Shown here piece by piece: positions 11,339-21,817 of a stretch of DNA of 64,000 nucleotides (positions are counted from its first letter, which is position 1; every line of letters begins with the position of its first letter). Where the stretch lies: contig NC_081414.1 in assembly GCF_030272615.1 (NCBI RefSeq), positions 814,036,569 through 814,100,568 of the forward strand, written 5' to 3'. This stretch comes from Cryptomeria japonica (Eukaryota > Streptophyta > Pinopsida > Cupressales > Cupressaceae). The notes below the pieces were generated by a model. It searched no databases. It had not been told where the DNA came from and was given only the letters and a program-made list of their open reading frames with translations. The position numbers and the translations under genes were made by a program.

Positions 11339-12610
11339 TGTAAAGCGGAAAGATCGAACCCTAGTTGCTCTCCCCTCTTCCAACCCCAAGGAGAGAGAAG
11401 GGAGGTTACTAGGGTTGACGGTTTTCACTTAGGGGAAACTTTACATTCAAAAGAGGGGTTGAAACCCACAAGATCCAATCCCACACAATGCAAGATTGGA
11501 TTTTAAATGTGTTTCAAGGGTTAAGACAGCAAGGCTGCCCTCTTTTGTAAAGAATGTAGATAGAAGGATCAAGCTAGGAATGCATAGAAAGTGAGAAAGA
11601 TTCGCTTATAAATAGAGATAGGCATATAGGATGAAGCTACGGACCTGGAATTAGTAGTAAAATGTCGAGATGGCATTGTCCTGCAAATTTGAACAAAAGT
11701 TGACGGGACGATGGCGCCCGGCATGCAACGGTCCTCTAAAAAATCCGCGAAACGAAGGGGGATCTGTTCGTCTCTGCACAAGGATTCTAGATCTTCAATT
11801 TCAGCCACGTACCTGCAACCTACACACAGAAAAGCGAAGACGATTGGGAGGTTAGGGATTAGGGGTTTGCCCTTAGGTCAAACCCCGGTTTTGGAATTAA
11901 CCAAGAAATGAGAAATGCTGTAAATGTAAATGACTATAATGTAAAACAAGTACTAGTACCTTGTTGTAAGGATGTTTTTATCCTTATATGCGAAGGTATA
12001 GATGTTGTTGTATGTTGTATGTTGTATGTGATCTCCTCTTCAATGGTTGGATCCTTGTCTTGAATGCAACACTTAGCCTTGAATGGAGACTTAGAATGAT
12101 CAATTGCTTGAAGGAATGCTTGAATGCTTGAATGCTTGAATGCTTGGATGTTTGAATGTCTGAATGTTTTGAGTATTGCTTCCTTTTTATCTCTTCCAAA
12201 TGAGAGAGGAAAATGTAGTTTATATACTTGCCAATTAGGGTTGATAGACTGATTTTCCCGACCTTAGGCCGACCAAGAAATGTTATTTTCCAATTTGCAA
12301 ACAAAAAGACCCAAAGCCCCATAGGAGACCGGGCCCAAAATAGGGCCAGGGACCAGGGCGCTGGGCGCCATGGTCCTGGGGGACCAGGGTGCTGGGCGCC
12401 CTGGTCCTGAAGGACCAGGGCACTAGGCGCTCTGTTCCCACCTCCCGGGACAGCAGGGTGCAAGGAGGATCAGGCCAGGGTGCTGGAAAAATGCAGTTTT
12501 TGATGTCGTGAGCAAGTTTCGGGGTCTCCATTCAAGTTCCGTGTTGCGTCGCCATCGTGAAGACCGAAATGCAGTCGAAATTGCAAGTGTCACAATTTTA
12601 GGACGCTACA
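11339..12610 (-). repeat. 3' LTR of element B1
   Basis: 1272 bp. In the minus sense it starts TGTAGCGTCC and ends CGCTTTACA. It matches the LTR at 35249-36482, but differs in copy number of an 8-bp unit (AATGCTTG, near 12110-12165) and of a GC-rich inverted-repeat unit (near 12350-12440, about three units here against one in the other LTR). Confidence 0.9.
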
Positions 12611-12626
12611 TTTAGCCCCCACTTTA
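12611..12626 (-). promoter_or_regulatory. Polypurine tract of element B1
   Basis: The minus strand reads TAAAGTGGGGGCTAAA next to the LTR start. The same phrase precedes the 3' LTRs of B2 and A1. Confidence 0.85.
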
Positions 12627-13141
12627 GCGGGAGTATAAGCATACGCTCATACTTCTGGTAAAGTACAAGGAAACAACATTGAAAGACTTTCACCACGTCA
12701 AGGAGGCAAGATACACCAAGCCCCCAGTGGACTAAGGATCTTACAACTTTTATTGACAAAGTAAAAGGGAAGATCACGAGGGAGAACCATGACTGTCAGT
12801 AGTAAGGTTCCCTCACTATGAGTCATGCAAGAGAAATACCAAAAAATTTCAAGGCAAAGCTAAGTTTGCCAAGAAATTTTCAAGTATCCTAAAGGGATAG
12901 ATGAGGTGTATGCCCCCCTATCTTAAAGCGATCACACACGCCTCAATGGGGGTGATTGATTTAACGTAGTGATACACATACGAAATGAGAAGGGACAGGA
13001 GCACGTTATCACAAAGATTTAGCCCCCAAGTGTGAGATAAACCCAAGGATAATAGATACAAAGCACAAAGCATGAGGTGACTTCACTTTCCTCGGGGTCA
13101 GTATGTTGTATGATAAGTCATGTATATCATATGTATGTATG
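12627..13141 (-). other. 3' internal non-coding part of element B1
   Basis: Homologous to about 45600-46089 of B2. No ORF. It ends at GTATG (13137-13141), the left target duplication of the A composite. Confidence 0.8.
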
Positions 13142-13505
13142 TGTAGCATCGTAAATTGTACGCACTCGCTAGGGTGGTACAATTTCACACCTAGTTTAGC
13201 ACCCGCCTTAGTGCATTTTGCATTCTGCATTGCATTTCTCCTTAAGCACTTAATTAATCAAATTAATTAGGTCTAAGGTCTTATTTCATCATTCTCTACA
13301 TCATAAAGTTGGGCCCTTCCACTAAAGCGCGCCCTTCGCATTTTATTCCTCCAATACACCACTTAATCAAAACCCCTAATTAAGTCCTATTCCGAACTTG
13401 GGGGCTTGGTTTCGGGGTCTAAACATCTCGAAATCACCTGTAACTTCGGGATTCTCTCTAAAATCATCATATCTGACGGCCCTGAAAATAAGGTGAAAAG
13501 TTGTC

Positions 13506-13535
13506 GGGACCATGGCGCCCATGCAACATGGTCCC
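13506..13535. repeat. Foldback cassette in LTR1
   Basis: A 9-bp perfect stem, GGGACCATG with CATGGTCCC, around a 12-base loop with GGCGCC-type sequence. The flanks (AAAAGTTGTC before, GACATTTTT after) can extend the pairing imperfectly. Equivalent copies are in LTR2 (24749-24778) and LTR3 (30028-30057). Confidence 0.85.
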
Positions 13536-14275
13536 AGACATTTTTCCCAAAATTTTGGGAGCATGATCCAATCATAAAATAAAGCTTAACCCCAAGAAAT
13601 TGGCGGGATATTCAATCTCTAGGTTAGCCAAAATACGAATTTACGACCTAGGGTTTCATACATAAAAGCTCTCTTTCCTCATTTGAAAGGATCCGATTTT
13701 TGTTTCCAGGAACTTCATAGGCAGCGAAAGAGAAGATCTTTGAAGACTTCAACAACATTCAACATCCTTTTATCAAGCATCTATCAACTTCATTCATCCA
13801 CTTAGGGCTTGGAAGACATTGAAGAACAATAGGAGATTACCGACTGAAGATTGGCTTGTACTCCTCCCTTGAGGGTTGGGTGTGATTTCATATTGTTTTC
13901 ATGTCTTTGCATAAGCTTTGATATATCATTTATTCATGCTTTAGATCACATTGCATCTTGATTTAGAGCATTTGCATTATCATTTACAAGCAATTAGGGT
14001 TTACTTTCTAGGTTGCTCTAGTTTGCTTTCTTGCATTTTGGACCTTGCACACACACTAGGTCTGCACACACAATACATTTTACCAAACAACTTGGCTATT
14101 CGTGGAAGTGGAAATCACCGAAATGGGGGTTTGACTAAGGCATAACCCTATATAGCCGCCCTTCCCCCTTTTCAGATATTATTGCAGGTTTCGGGATTCG
14201 GACGACGCCGCGGGATACAGATCCGGAGAGAGAAGACTGAGACAGAACTCTGTGTGCAATTGCAGCTTAGAAGAC

Positions 14276-14372
14276 TGGGACAGGGGCGCTAGGCACCCTG
14301 GTCCTGCCAGGACAGGGGCACTGGGCACCCTGGTCCCTGGGACAGAGGCGCTGGGTGCCCTGGTCCTCCGGA
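14276..14372. repeat. Three tandem GC-rich inverted-repeat units in LTR1
   Basis: Units of the type GGACAGGGGCGC-TGG-GCGCCCTGGTCC; each can form a near-perfect 12-bp stem with a 3-base loop. Equivalent arrays are at 25517-25610 and, inverted, 29195-29290. Confidence 0.8.
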
Positions 14373-14800
14373 CAGACAGCTTTCCGACAGTTTCCAGACA
14401 GTGTTTTAGGGTGCAGAACAGTGGTTTCCGGTGCATTTTTCAGGACAGTGGCGCCCGCGCCCCCGTCCCGAACATTTTCAGTCCGATTTTGACTCCGGGT
14501 ACATATCTGCATTCTTATTCTATCCTTACGTTTACAGCTGTTCATTGTTTAATCTCAATTCTGCAAACTTGTTACTAGTTCATACTTACATTTTGAGGTT
14601 AGGGTTTGAACTTGTATCACTTTAGCTTTCAATTTCAACAAGGGAATAGAAATCCTAATAGATATCCCGTGGCTCTCTCTTTCACCAAAAGAAGTAGCCA
14701 ATTGTGCGATATCTCTAGGCTCTTTCGTATTCCGCAATGTGTGTCAAAAGGTAGGATTAGGGTACATTGACCTAGTCTCGCTTTTTCCCCTTACACATTT

Positions 14801-14818
14801 TGGTGAACCCGACGTGAA
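14801..14818 (+). promoter_or_regulatory. Primer-binding site of A1
   Basis: TGGTGAACCCGACGTGAA begins three bases after the LTR. The same site follows LTR2 and LTR3 and the 5' LTR of B2 (40790-40807). B1 has one change. The matching tRNA cannot be named from the sequence alone. Confidence 0.85.
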
Positions 14819-14974
14819 ATCTATCATTGCTTCCTCTTGCATTGCATTTGTTAGATCTAGATCTAGATTTAGTGTGTTTTTATTTCATTTCATTAAAAGA
14901 GAAAAAGATTAAAAAAAAAAGAGAACTTGTGTTTCTTTGCATTGTGTGTTTAAATTTTATGCAATCTTTTCAAA

Positions 14975-17900
14975 ATGTCAGATTTTTATTTGCAAAATGT
15001 TCATGCATTTGATGATTATTATGAGTATAGCCAAGATGAATTAGATGAAGCTTTAGATGAGTTTTTGAACCCTAAGGATGCTAAACCTTCATTTTACCAA
15101 AAACTCATAAACCTTGTTACTATGCCATTTAGGTGTGATGAGAAAGATAAGTCGAATGATTCCTCTCAAGGATACATTCCTATCCACTCTTCCCCTGAAT
15201 CTGGTAACATGGTTGTTTTCAATAATCCCCTCTATGAGGAGATGTCTCCTTTTGAATCAAAAGACAAAACCTTTAACCGATATGATTATGCTTTGTTGGA
15301 TGATGCCCTTGATGACTTTGTGGCTTTGTCGAAACCTATAAACAAAAACAAGACCTCTAAGTTGGTTAACATGATAAATTTGAATGAATATAACAAACCT
15401 CTCTTTGAAGTCCAAGGTGCTTATCCTTCTCCCACCTTTCAAATTCCTAAGACTCCTCTCCTTACTATCCAAGGGAGGTATGATCATGATTCCTTTTGTA
15501 CTCCGAATAAACCAATCATTACCGTACAAGGAAGACAACCTATAAGTCCTTACAATTATGCTAAACAAATAACTAGAGAGAGTTATCATGCGGTTGCCCA
15601 TACTTATCATACCAGAAATAATAAGCAACCTAATCCTCCTCCTGTTATTCCAGTTTCTCTTCCTAATCCTCAACCAATTCTTCCTCAAGCTCCCCATATT
15701 TCGCAAGTTATGGGTAAGGAATATGATCTCATAGAACAACTTAAAACTACCCCTGCCAAAATATCCCTTTGGGATTTGATTCAAACTTCTTCTGCTCATC
15801 ATGGAATGTTACAAGATGCCTTGAAAGATTTGAATGTTCCTCCACCGAATACATCTAGTAATATAGCATCTTTTGTTAACTCCGTGATGAATCCTAAACC
15901 TCAAATTATGTTTACACAAGATGAGTTGCCTAATAGTGAAGTCCAACAACAATGTGATCCTTTGATGATTGTGGTTGTCATGAAAGACACTGCTATAAGA
16001 CAAACACTAGTAGATAATGGCTTTGGCCTTAATGTGTGTAGCATCAATCTATTGCATACGATGAATGTGGATACATCTCTTATGGAGCCTGACTCTCATT
16101 CCATTCGTGGCTTTGACAATGTGGCTAAGACTTCATTGGGTATCATCACCTTACCTCTCACAGTGGGACCTGTTACTTTGCCTACTCCTATCCATGTTAT
16201 GCCGGGAAATTTAACATACAACTTGTTATTAGGGAGGCCTTGGATTCACAGCATGCAAGCTGTCCCCTCTACATTGCATAGACAAGTTAAATTCATTTAT
16301 AACAATAAGACATATACTTTGATGGGAGATACTAATTTTCAAGCTTGTCTACAAACATCTAATTCCAAGGGAGATTCTTCTAAGCCATACTCGTCTAGTG
16401 ATGACTCTTTAAACAAGAAACCTATCGATGAGTCTTCGCTTTCTGATGATCAAAATCCTTTGGATGAATCTGGAACTCCTGAAGAAAATCCTTCTCGACT
16501 TGAAACTACACATAAAAAGGATTTTGATCCTGAGAAGGTTCTCGCAGAAGATGATTGGGGACCTCTTGATTTTAATCCTACCTTTGTGGGTGAATATAAG
16601 ATTCCTTCTAGAGAACTTAAAGTTGAAAAGAAGGAAGAAACTGAAAATCACAAAGTTGAAAAGAAAGAAGAAACTAAAAAACAATCAACCCTGCCTGAAG
16701 CTATGAGTCATAATTTTGTGGCCGCTTCTCAAACTTCCTCGTCTCACATCTATAACTATGAAGAGTTTGATTCTTTGTCTTATGAAAAACCACCTTCCCT
16801 TCCTGAAATGGCTGATCGCTATGGTCGTGGTTTTCACATTTTTGCTAAGCATGGGTATCATGGAAAAGGTTGTGGTGCTAATGAACAAGGGATTAGAGTT
16901 CCCCTAGAGACTAATTTTCAACATTATGCCTTTGGACTTGGCTATAATCCCTGCAGACGTACTAAAGCCTCTAAAAGACCATGCATTAGTGTTAATGCTA
17001 TCTCTACATCTTTATCAATACAACACCCTGAGTATATTGATGAGGATTCTTCGGGTGATTGTGCTCTAGATATCTTCCCTACCGACGATGCTTTAGCTGA
17101 GTTCTTGGGAGCCTATGACACTCTTCCTCGTTATCATCACAATAGGGGACTCCCTTATTGTTTGAACACTGAAGCTTATTTTGGAAAAGAGATTGATAAC
17201 GATAAGATTGTGAAAGAATTCCCTCAGTTAAAGGATACTCCTCAACAAAGTAATCTCCTCATAAGTGATACCCTTGATGTTAAGATGGATCCTTGCAACA
17301 AAGAAAAAGTCATTAAAATTGGAAAATGTTTGGATGAAGAGGAACAGAAACAATATGAAGAACTATTGCATGAATTCCCTGAGATCTTTGCTTGGACATA
17401 TTCTGACATGCCTGGTATAGATCCTAAGATTGTTACTCATAATATTGTCTTAGTTCCTGATGCTAAGCCCGTGAAACAAAAGATTCGAAAAATGAATCCT
17501 AAGATAGCTCTGCTTGTTAAAGCTGAGATTGAAAAATTATTGGAGGCTGGATTTATCCGCCCTATTGACTATTCCCCGTGGATTTCAAACATTGTCGCTG
17601 TGGCCAAACCAGATAACAAAATAAGAATGTGTACCAACTTTCGGGATCTAAATAAGGCTTCTTTAAAAGATGATTTCCCTCTTCCAAACATTGACATGAT
17701 AGTTGATTCTATGGCAGGACATGCCCTCTTATCCTTCATGGATGGTTTTTCAGGCTACAATCAAATTTTCATTAACCCTCAAGATCAATACAAAACCGCT
17801 TTCACCACTCCTTGGGGTACGTTTTGTTGGATAATGATGCCTTTTGGACTTAAAAACGCCGGTGCAACTTATCAACGAGCGATGACCCTTATCTTTCATG

Positions 17901-19066
17901 ATTATATGCATAAGATTTTAGAGGATTACGTTGATGATATTTTGGCTAAATCCTTTCTTCGCATGGATCATGTTAAAGTCCTTCGTCAAATATTTGAAAG
18001 AATTCGTAAATATCACATGCGCTTGAATCCCCGAAAATGTGTTTTTGGTGTGGATAGTGGTAAACTATTAGGATTCATAGTTTCGCATCATGGGATTGAG
18101 GTGGACACTAAGAAAATAGATGCTATTGTTAACATGCCACCTCCTCGAAATGTCTCTCAACTTAAAAGCTTACAAGGAAAGATTCAAGCTATTCGTAAGT
18201 TTGTGTCTCAACTTGCGGATCGTACCTTTCCTTTTACTCAACTTCTTAAAAAGGATATCACTTTTCAGTGGAATGAGGATTGTCAGCAAGCATTTGAAGA
18301 TTTAAAAGTGTATTTGGCTAGTCCTCCTATTCTTCAACCTGCCGAACCTTCTAAACCCTTTATCCTGTATACAGCTGCTTCTTCTCATGCTCTCGTAGCA
18401 TTGTTAGCACAACATGATAAAGATGGTAAGGAGTGTCCAGTGTATTACATAAGTCGTACCTTACTTGATTATGAGACCCGATATTCTGCGATAGAAAGAC
18501 AATGCTTGGCCGTGGTGTTTGCGACTCAGAAATTGAGACATTATCTTTTAAATTCAGAAGTCCACGTCATGGTTAAGTTTGATCCTTTGAAGCATCTTTT
18601 CTCTAAAACTGATTTATCAGGACGTCTCGCTAAGTGGGTTATGATGTTAACTGAATTTGACCTTAAATTTGTTTCACAAAGAGCAATTAAAGGACAAGCG
18701 TTGACCGATCACTTAGTTGAGGCCCCTTCACCTTTTTCATTCCCTAACCCTGAGTCCTTTCCTGATGACTTCATTCTTTCTATAGAGAAAGATGAAACTT
18801 GGGAGTTATACTTTGATGGCTCTAAGTGTCATACGGGATCGGGGGCAGGTGTTGTTCTGGTTTCTCCTACAAAGAAACCTATTCCCTTATCATATCGTCT
18901 AAATTTCTTGTGTACCAATAACATTGATGAGTATGAGGCTCTTATAGCAGGAATAAAAGCAGCCTTAGCTCTTAATATAAAACACATACATATCTATGGA
19001 GATTCGCAATTGATTATAAGACAAGTAACAGGAATATATCAAGCAAAACAGGACAAATTATCATAA
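14975..19066 (+). CDS. pol: A1 polyprotein: protease, G-patch, RT, RNase H, second RNase H (no Gag)
   Basis: 1363 codons from the ATG at 14975, the first long-frame ATG after the primer site. Residues 1-330 are acidic and proline-rich with no recognisable Gag domain. The segment near residue 250 (YDLIEQLKTTPAKISLWDL) is typical of the stretch before protease in Tat elements. The protease has Asp347 in VDNGFGLNV, the DNG form usual for Tat. A G-patch-like segment lies at about 612-665 (HGYHGKGCGANEQGI ... FGLGYNP). RT spans about 848-1010 with YVDD at 985-988. RNase H spans about 1128-1230. A second, archaeal-type RNase H starts near 1279 (WELYFDGSKCHTGSGAGVV). The frame ends in a TAA at 19064-19066 inside that domain. 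Integrase follows in the same frame, so this is one polyprotein interrupted by a stop. The role is cDNA synthesis of the retrotransposon. Confidence 0.92.
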   Translation: MSDFYLQNVHAFDDYYEYSQDELDEALDEFLNPKDAKPSFYQKLINLVTMPFRCDEKDKSNDSSQGYIPIHSSPESGNMVVFNNPLYEEMSPFESKDKTFNRYDYALLDDALDDFVALSKPINKNKTSKLVNMINLNEYNKPLFEVQGAYPSPTFQIPKTPLLTIQGRYDHDSFCTPNKPIITVQGRQPISPYNYAKQITRESYHAVAHTYHTRNNKQPNPPPVIPVSLPNPQPILPQAPHISQVMGKEYDLIEQLKTTPAKISLWDLIQTSSAHHGMLQDALKDLNVPPPNTSSNIASFVNSVMNPKPQIMFTQDELPNSEVQQQCDPLMIVVVMKDTAIRQTLVDNGFGLNVCSINLLHTMNVDTSLMEPDSHSIRGFDNVAKTSLGIITLPLTVGPVTLPTPIHVMPGNLTYNLLLGRPWIHSMQAVPSTLHRQVKFIYNNKTYTLMGDTNFQACLQTSNSKGDSSKPYSSSDDSLNKKPIDESSLSDDQNPLDESGTPEENPSRLETTHKKDFDPEKVLAEDDWGPLDFNPTFVGEYKIPSRELKVEKKEETENHKVEKKEETKKQSTLPEAMSHNFVAASQTSSSHIYNYEEFDSLSYEKPPSLPEMADRYGRGFHIFAKHGYHGKGCGANEQGIRVPLETNFQHYAFGLGYNPCRRTKASKRPCISVNAISTSLSIQHPEYIDEDSSGDCALDIFPTDDALAEFLGAYDTLPRYHHNRGLPYCLNTEAYFGKEIDNDKIVKEFPQLKDTPQQSNLLISDTLDVKMDPCNKEKVIKIGKCLDEEEQKQYEELLHEFPEIFAWTYSDMPGIDPKIVTHNIVLVPDAKPVKQKIRKMNPKIALLVKAEIEKLLEAGFIRPIDYSPWISNIVAVAKPDNKIRMCTNFRDLNKASLKDDFPLPNIDMIVDSMAGHALLSFMDGFSGYNQIFINPQDQYKTAFTTPWGTFCWIMMPFGLKNAGATYQRAMTLIFHDYMHKILEDYVDDILAKSFLRMDHVKVLRQIFERIRKYHMRLNPRKCVFGVDSGKLLGFIVSHHGIEVDTKKIDAIVNMPPPRNVSQLKSLQGKIQAIRKFVSQLADRTFPFTQLLKKDITFQWNEDCQQAFEDLKVYLASPPILQPAEPSKPFILYTAASSHALVALLAQHDKDGKECPVYYISRTLLDYETRYSAIERQCLAVVFATQKLRHYLLNSEVHVMVKFDPLKHLFSKTDLSGRLAKWVMMLTEFDLKFVSQRAIKGQALTDHLVEAPSPFSFPNPESFPDDFILSIEKDETWELYFDGSKCHTGSGAGVVLVSPTKKPIPLSYRLNFLCTNNIDEYEALIAGIKAALALNIKHIHIYGDSQLIIRQVTGIYQAKQDKLS

Positions 19067-20317
19067 TATAAAGACCTTGCTATCTCTTTATTACAAAATT
19101 TCGATTCTTATACCATGGAACCTGTTCCTCGAAAAGATAATCGACATGCGGATGCAATGGCATGTGTGGCTTCATTAGTATCTTTAGAGGACCCTATGGT
19201 TGATCTTAACTTCGTTATTCACAATCTTATTTCTCCAGCTATTGAAGATGATTCTAGCTTGGTAACATGTTGTGACTTTGTAGATTCAGATGAATGGTTC
19301 TCGCATATCGTACGATATTTGACCGATGGTACCTTCCCTGATTCTGCTAATAGGAACACTAGGGCTAGAATCCGCAAGCTGTCTGCTAGGTATATCATCC
19401 TTTCTAATGTCCTTTATCAAAGGGGTTATGATGGTCTTCTTCTTCGTTGTCTTAACAAGTCAGAAATCCCTGTTGCTCTTGAAGAGGCACATTCGGGTGC
19501 CTGTGGGGGGCATTTTGGGGGCAAATCCCTGGTTCATAGGTTGCTTCGTATGGGATACTATTGGCAAACTATGCAGAAGGATTCCTTTTCATTTGTTAAG
19601 AAATGTCATCAATGTCAACAACACAATAACCTGATTCATGCTCCTGCCCAAGAACTCCGCTCTCAAGTAGCTTCTTGGCCCTTCTCCACATGGGGTTTGG
19701 ATCTTATTGGAAAAATCTCTCCTCCTTCATCTCAAGGACACACCTTCATTATAACCGCAACAGATTACTTTACGAAGTGGGTAGAGGCTATTCCCCTTCG
19801 CTCTACTACTGCTGAAGTGATTTGTCAATTTCTTCTAGAAAACATTATTTCTCGATTTGGGATACCTTCCACTATTATCTCAGATAATGGAACATCGTTT
19901 AAGAACAAGGACGTGAAGAAATTCCTCGAGAAGTATCATATCAAACATCGATTTTCTACACCATATTATCCTCAGTCAAATGGTCAAGCCGAATCATCCA
20001 ATAAGATAATTGAACAAATTCTTTGTAAAACCGTAAATAAGCATGGTAAGGATTGGAGTAACCAGCTAATCTATGCTCTTTGGGCCTACCGAACGAGTGT
20101 ACGAATTGCTACAGGAACTACTCCTTATAATCTTGTTTATGGTGTTGACGCTATTATGCCCTTAGAGTTAGAAATTCCATCACTTAGGGTTTCTCTTAAA
20201 GGTATAGTAGATGATGACTCTTATAGAGAACAACGACTTCAACAGCTTGAGATGCTTGATGAACAGCGTATAAATGCTCTTGAGCATATTCAAGCGTATC
20301 ACAAAACTCTACAGTGA
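19067..20317 (+). pseudogene. A1 integrase, in-frame continuation after a stop
   Basis: Same frame as the upstream ORF, open from 19067 to a TGA at 20315-20317; the first internal ATG is at 19115. It holds the end of the second RNase H (PRKDNRHADAMA), the zinc-binding HHCC region (GGHFGGK ... CHQCQ, about 19490-19615), and the catalytic DDE core. The core has Asp at 19700-19702, Asp in SDNGT at 19883-19885, and Glu in NGQAESSNK at 19991-19993. The spacing of the last two is D-35-E, as expected. The enzyme would insert the cDNA with a 5-bp duplication, which fits the duplications seen around A and B. The two stops in one frame mean this copy needs readthrough or is dead. Confidence 0.9.
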
Positions 20318-20554
20318 AGCTATAATGATAAGGTTATTCAACGTTCCTTCTCAGTGGGTGATTTAGTCCTTTATGAGAATCAGTGCAATGTGAATGCCTT
20401 GCCGGCCGAAAAGGGAAAATTTAGTCCTAATTGGCTTGGACCATATATCGTCATTCAGGATTATGGATCAGGTGCTTACAAAATAGTGGATGTAGATGGT
20501 ACGCCTCTTAAAGAACCTATCAATGCTATGCACTTGCATAGATATTATGCTTAA
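20318..20554 (+). pseudogene. A1 integrase C-terminal domain after a second stop
   Basis: Third piece of the same frame. It shows the integrase C-terminal pattern GDLVLYENQ ... FSPNWLGPYIV (GPY/F type) and ends in TAA at 20552-20554. The preceding stop TGA fits a CGA-to-TGA change. Confidence 0.88.
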
Positions 20555-21817
20555 ATTCTTCACTTCTTATCTATCTTCTTCAACATTGGATAATATGTTA
20601 GTGTTTCTTAATTAAAGCAAAATAGAATTAAATGTTATGATGTTTGATCTATATTGCTTTGTTCCTGACAAGCATTTCTTCTTACTTTGTAGTTTGTCTT
20701 GAATTCATTAATGTAAATTGTAAAAGGTTTACATTTTCATTATGCTAGCATATTATACAGTGTCTTTATGTGTTAAGTAGAATCATATCATGTTGTGTTT
20801 AAGTTCAAAATTAAATCACATTAGTTATATGATTCTTAAACTTAATGCATATTTCTTCCTTATCATCAATGTCGTACTTGATTAAATATTTTAATTAAGT
20901 CACACATGTATCAATTTAATCATGGAGCATTGAGAAATCAATCGCATAGAAATTAAATTCTGAACATACATGTACATTTACCAAATGTATTAGATTTAAT
21001 CAAAACAAAATATCCATTGTTTTGGGCATTAAAGATATCACATTTGAGACAAAACGAGAAGCATGTATATATACATATATATGTGTGGATCATGTACAAA
21101 CATAGGTCACTAAATATCCAAAATGTGACCTCTCTCTTACATCATACAATCATCTCCTATCCCTAGGGCTAGTGGCTGGAGAGTGTCGACTGGATGCTCC
21201 CTCCTGATCTGGCTGTGGAGGTGGACCCATGGGTGTGTAGCGCGATACAAATCGTGAGTGACTCCGAGAGGAACTCCTACGATCCCTATCCATAAGGATC
21301 GCACGATAGGTGGTAGCCTCGGTCTGGGCCGCTACTAGATCTCACCGCACCTGCTAGAGGTCCTCTGATAGGACTCTCTCTCTCTGCCGCGCCTGATGGA
21401 GATCCTCTGATAGGATTCTCTCTCTCTGCCATGCCTGCTGGAGGTCCTCTGATAGGACTCTCTCTCTCTCCCTCCATATATCTACCTGTAATCAGAATGG
21501 GAAAAACAAATCCTCATGCCGACCCGCGTTCCCCTGAGGCCTGTAGGTAATCTGTGAGGAACTAGGGATCTGTGCTATCATGGAGATGTCTGTCATTGCC
21601 TGCTGAATCAAGGAACGCCATTCCTGCACATTAGCTGTGGCAGTAGAATAGATTTTTTGTTAGTACCATTCTATATCATCAAAGCATTAATCAATCAATA
21701 TAAACCTACTATACCTGGATCTCCCTCGCGCCAGTAGGGATCATGATATGGTAGCATCTGTGACTGAGAAATGCTAGGCTCCCCTCACTCGAATACTCTA
21801 TCCACGATGGGTGTAGG
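20555..21817. other. 3' internal region of A1 downstream of pol
   Basis: No coding frame recognised. 20555-21150 is AT-rich. 21150-21817 is CT-rich and includes the 42-bp repeat listed separately, and lies just downstream of the stop of the antisense PMD gene. Confidence 0.6.
21348..21473. repeat. Three tandem copies of a 42-bp CT-rich unit
   Basis: Each unit holds GGTCCTCTGATAGGACTCTC followed by a run of CT; the inner GTCCTCTGATAGGAC is a foldback. Confidence 0.75.

Larger units (their letters stand above)
13142..14797 (+). repeat. LTR1 of family A (5' LTR of A1)
   Basis: 1656 bp, TGTAGCATCG to CTTACACA. It contains a foldback cassette (stem GGGACCATG at 13506-13514 with CATGGTCCC at 13527-13535), a weak TATA-like CATAAAAG at 13661-13668, and three GC-rich inverted-repeat units near 14276-14372. 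By hand I count about 22 differences from LTR2 in the first 670 bp and about 12 from LTR3. Confidence 0.9.

Noticed and set aside
12031-14700. Several 60-160 codon frames over LTR sequence (for example 11984-12463, 14252-14578)
   Set aside because: They recur in every LTR copy with unequal repeat numbers and have no domain; they are chance frames in GC-rich foldback units.
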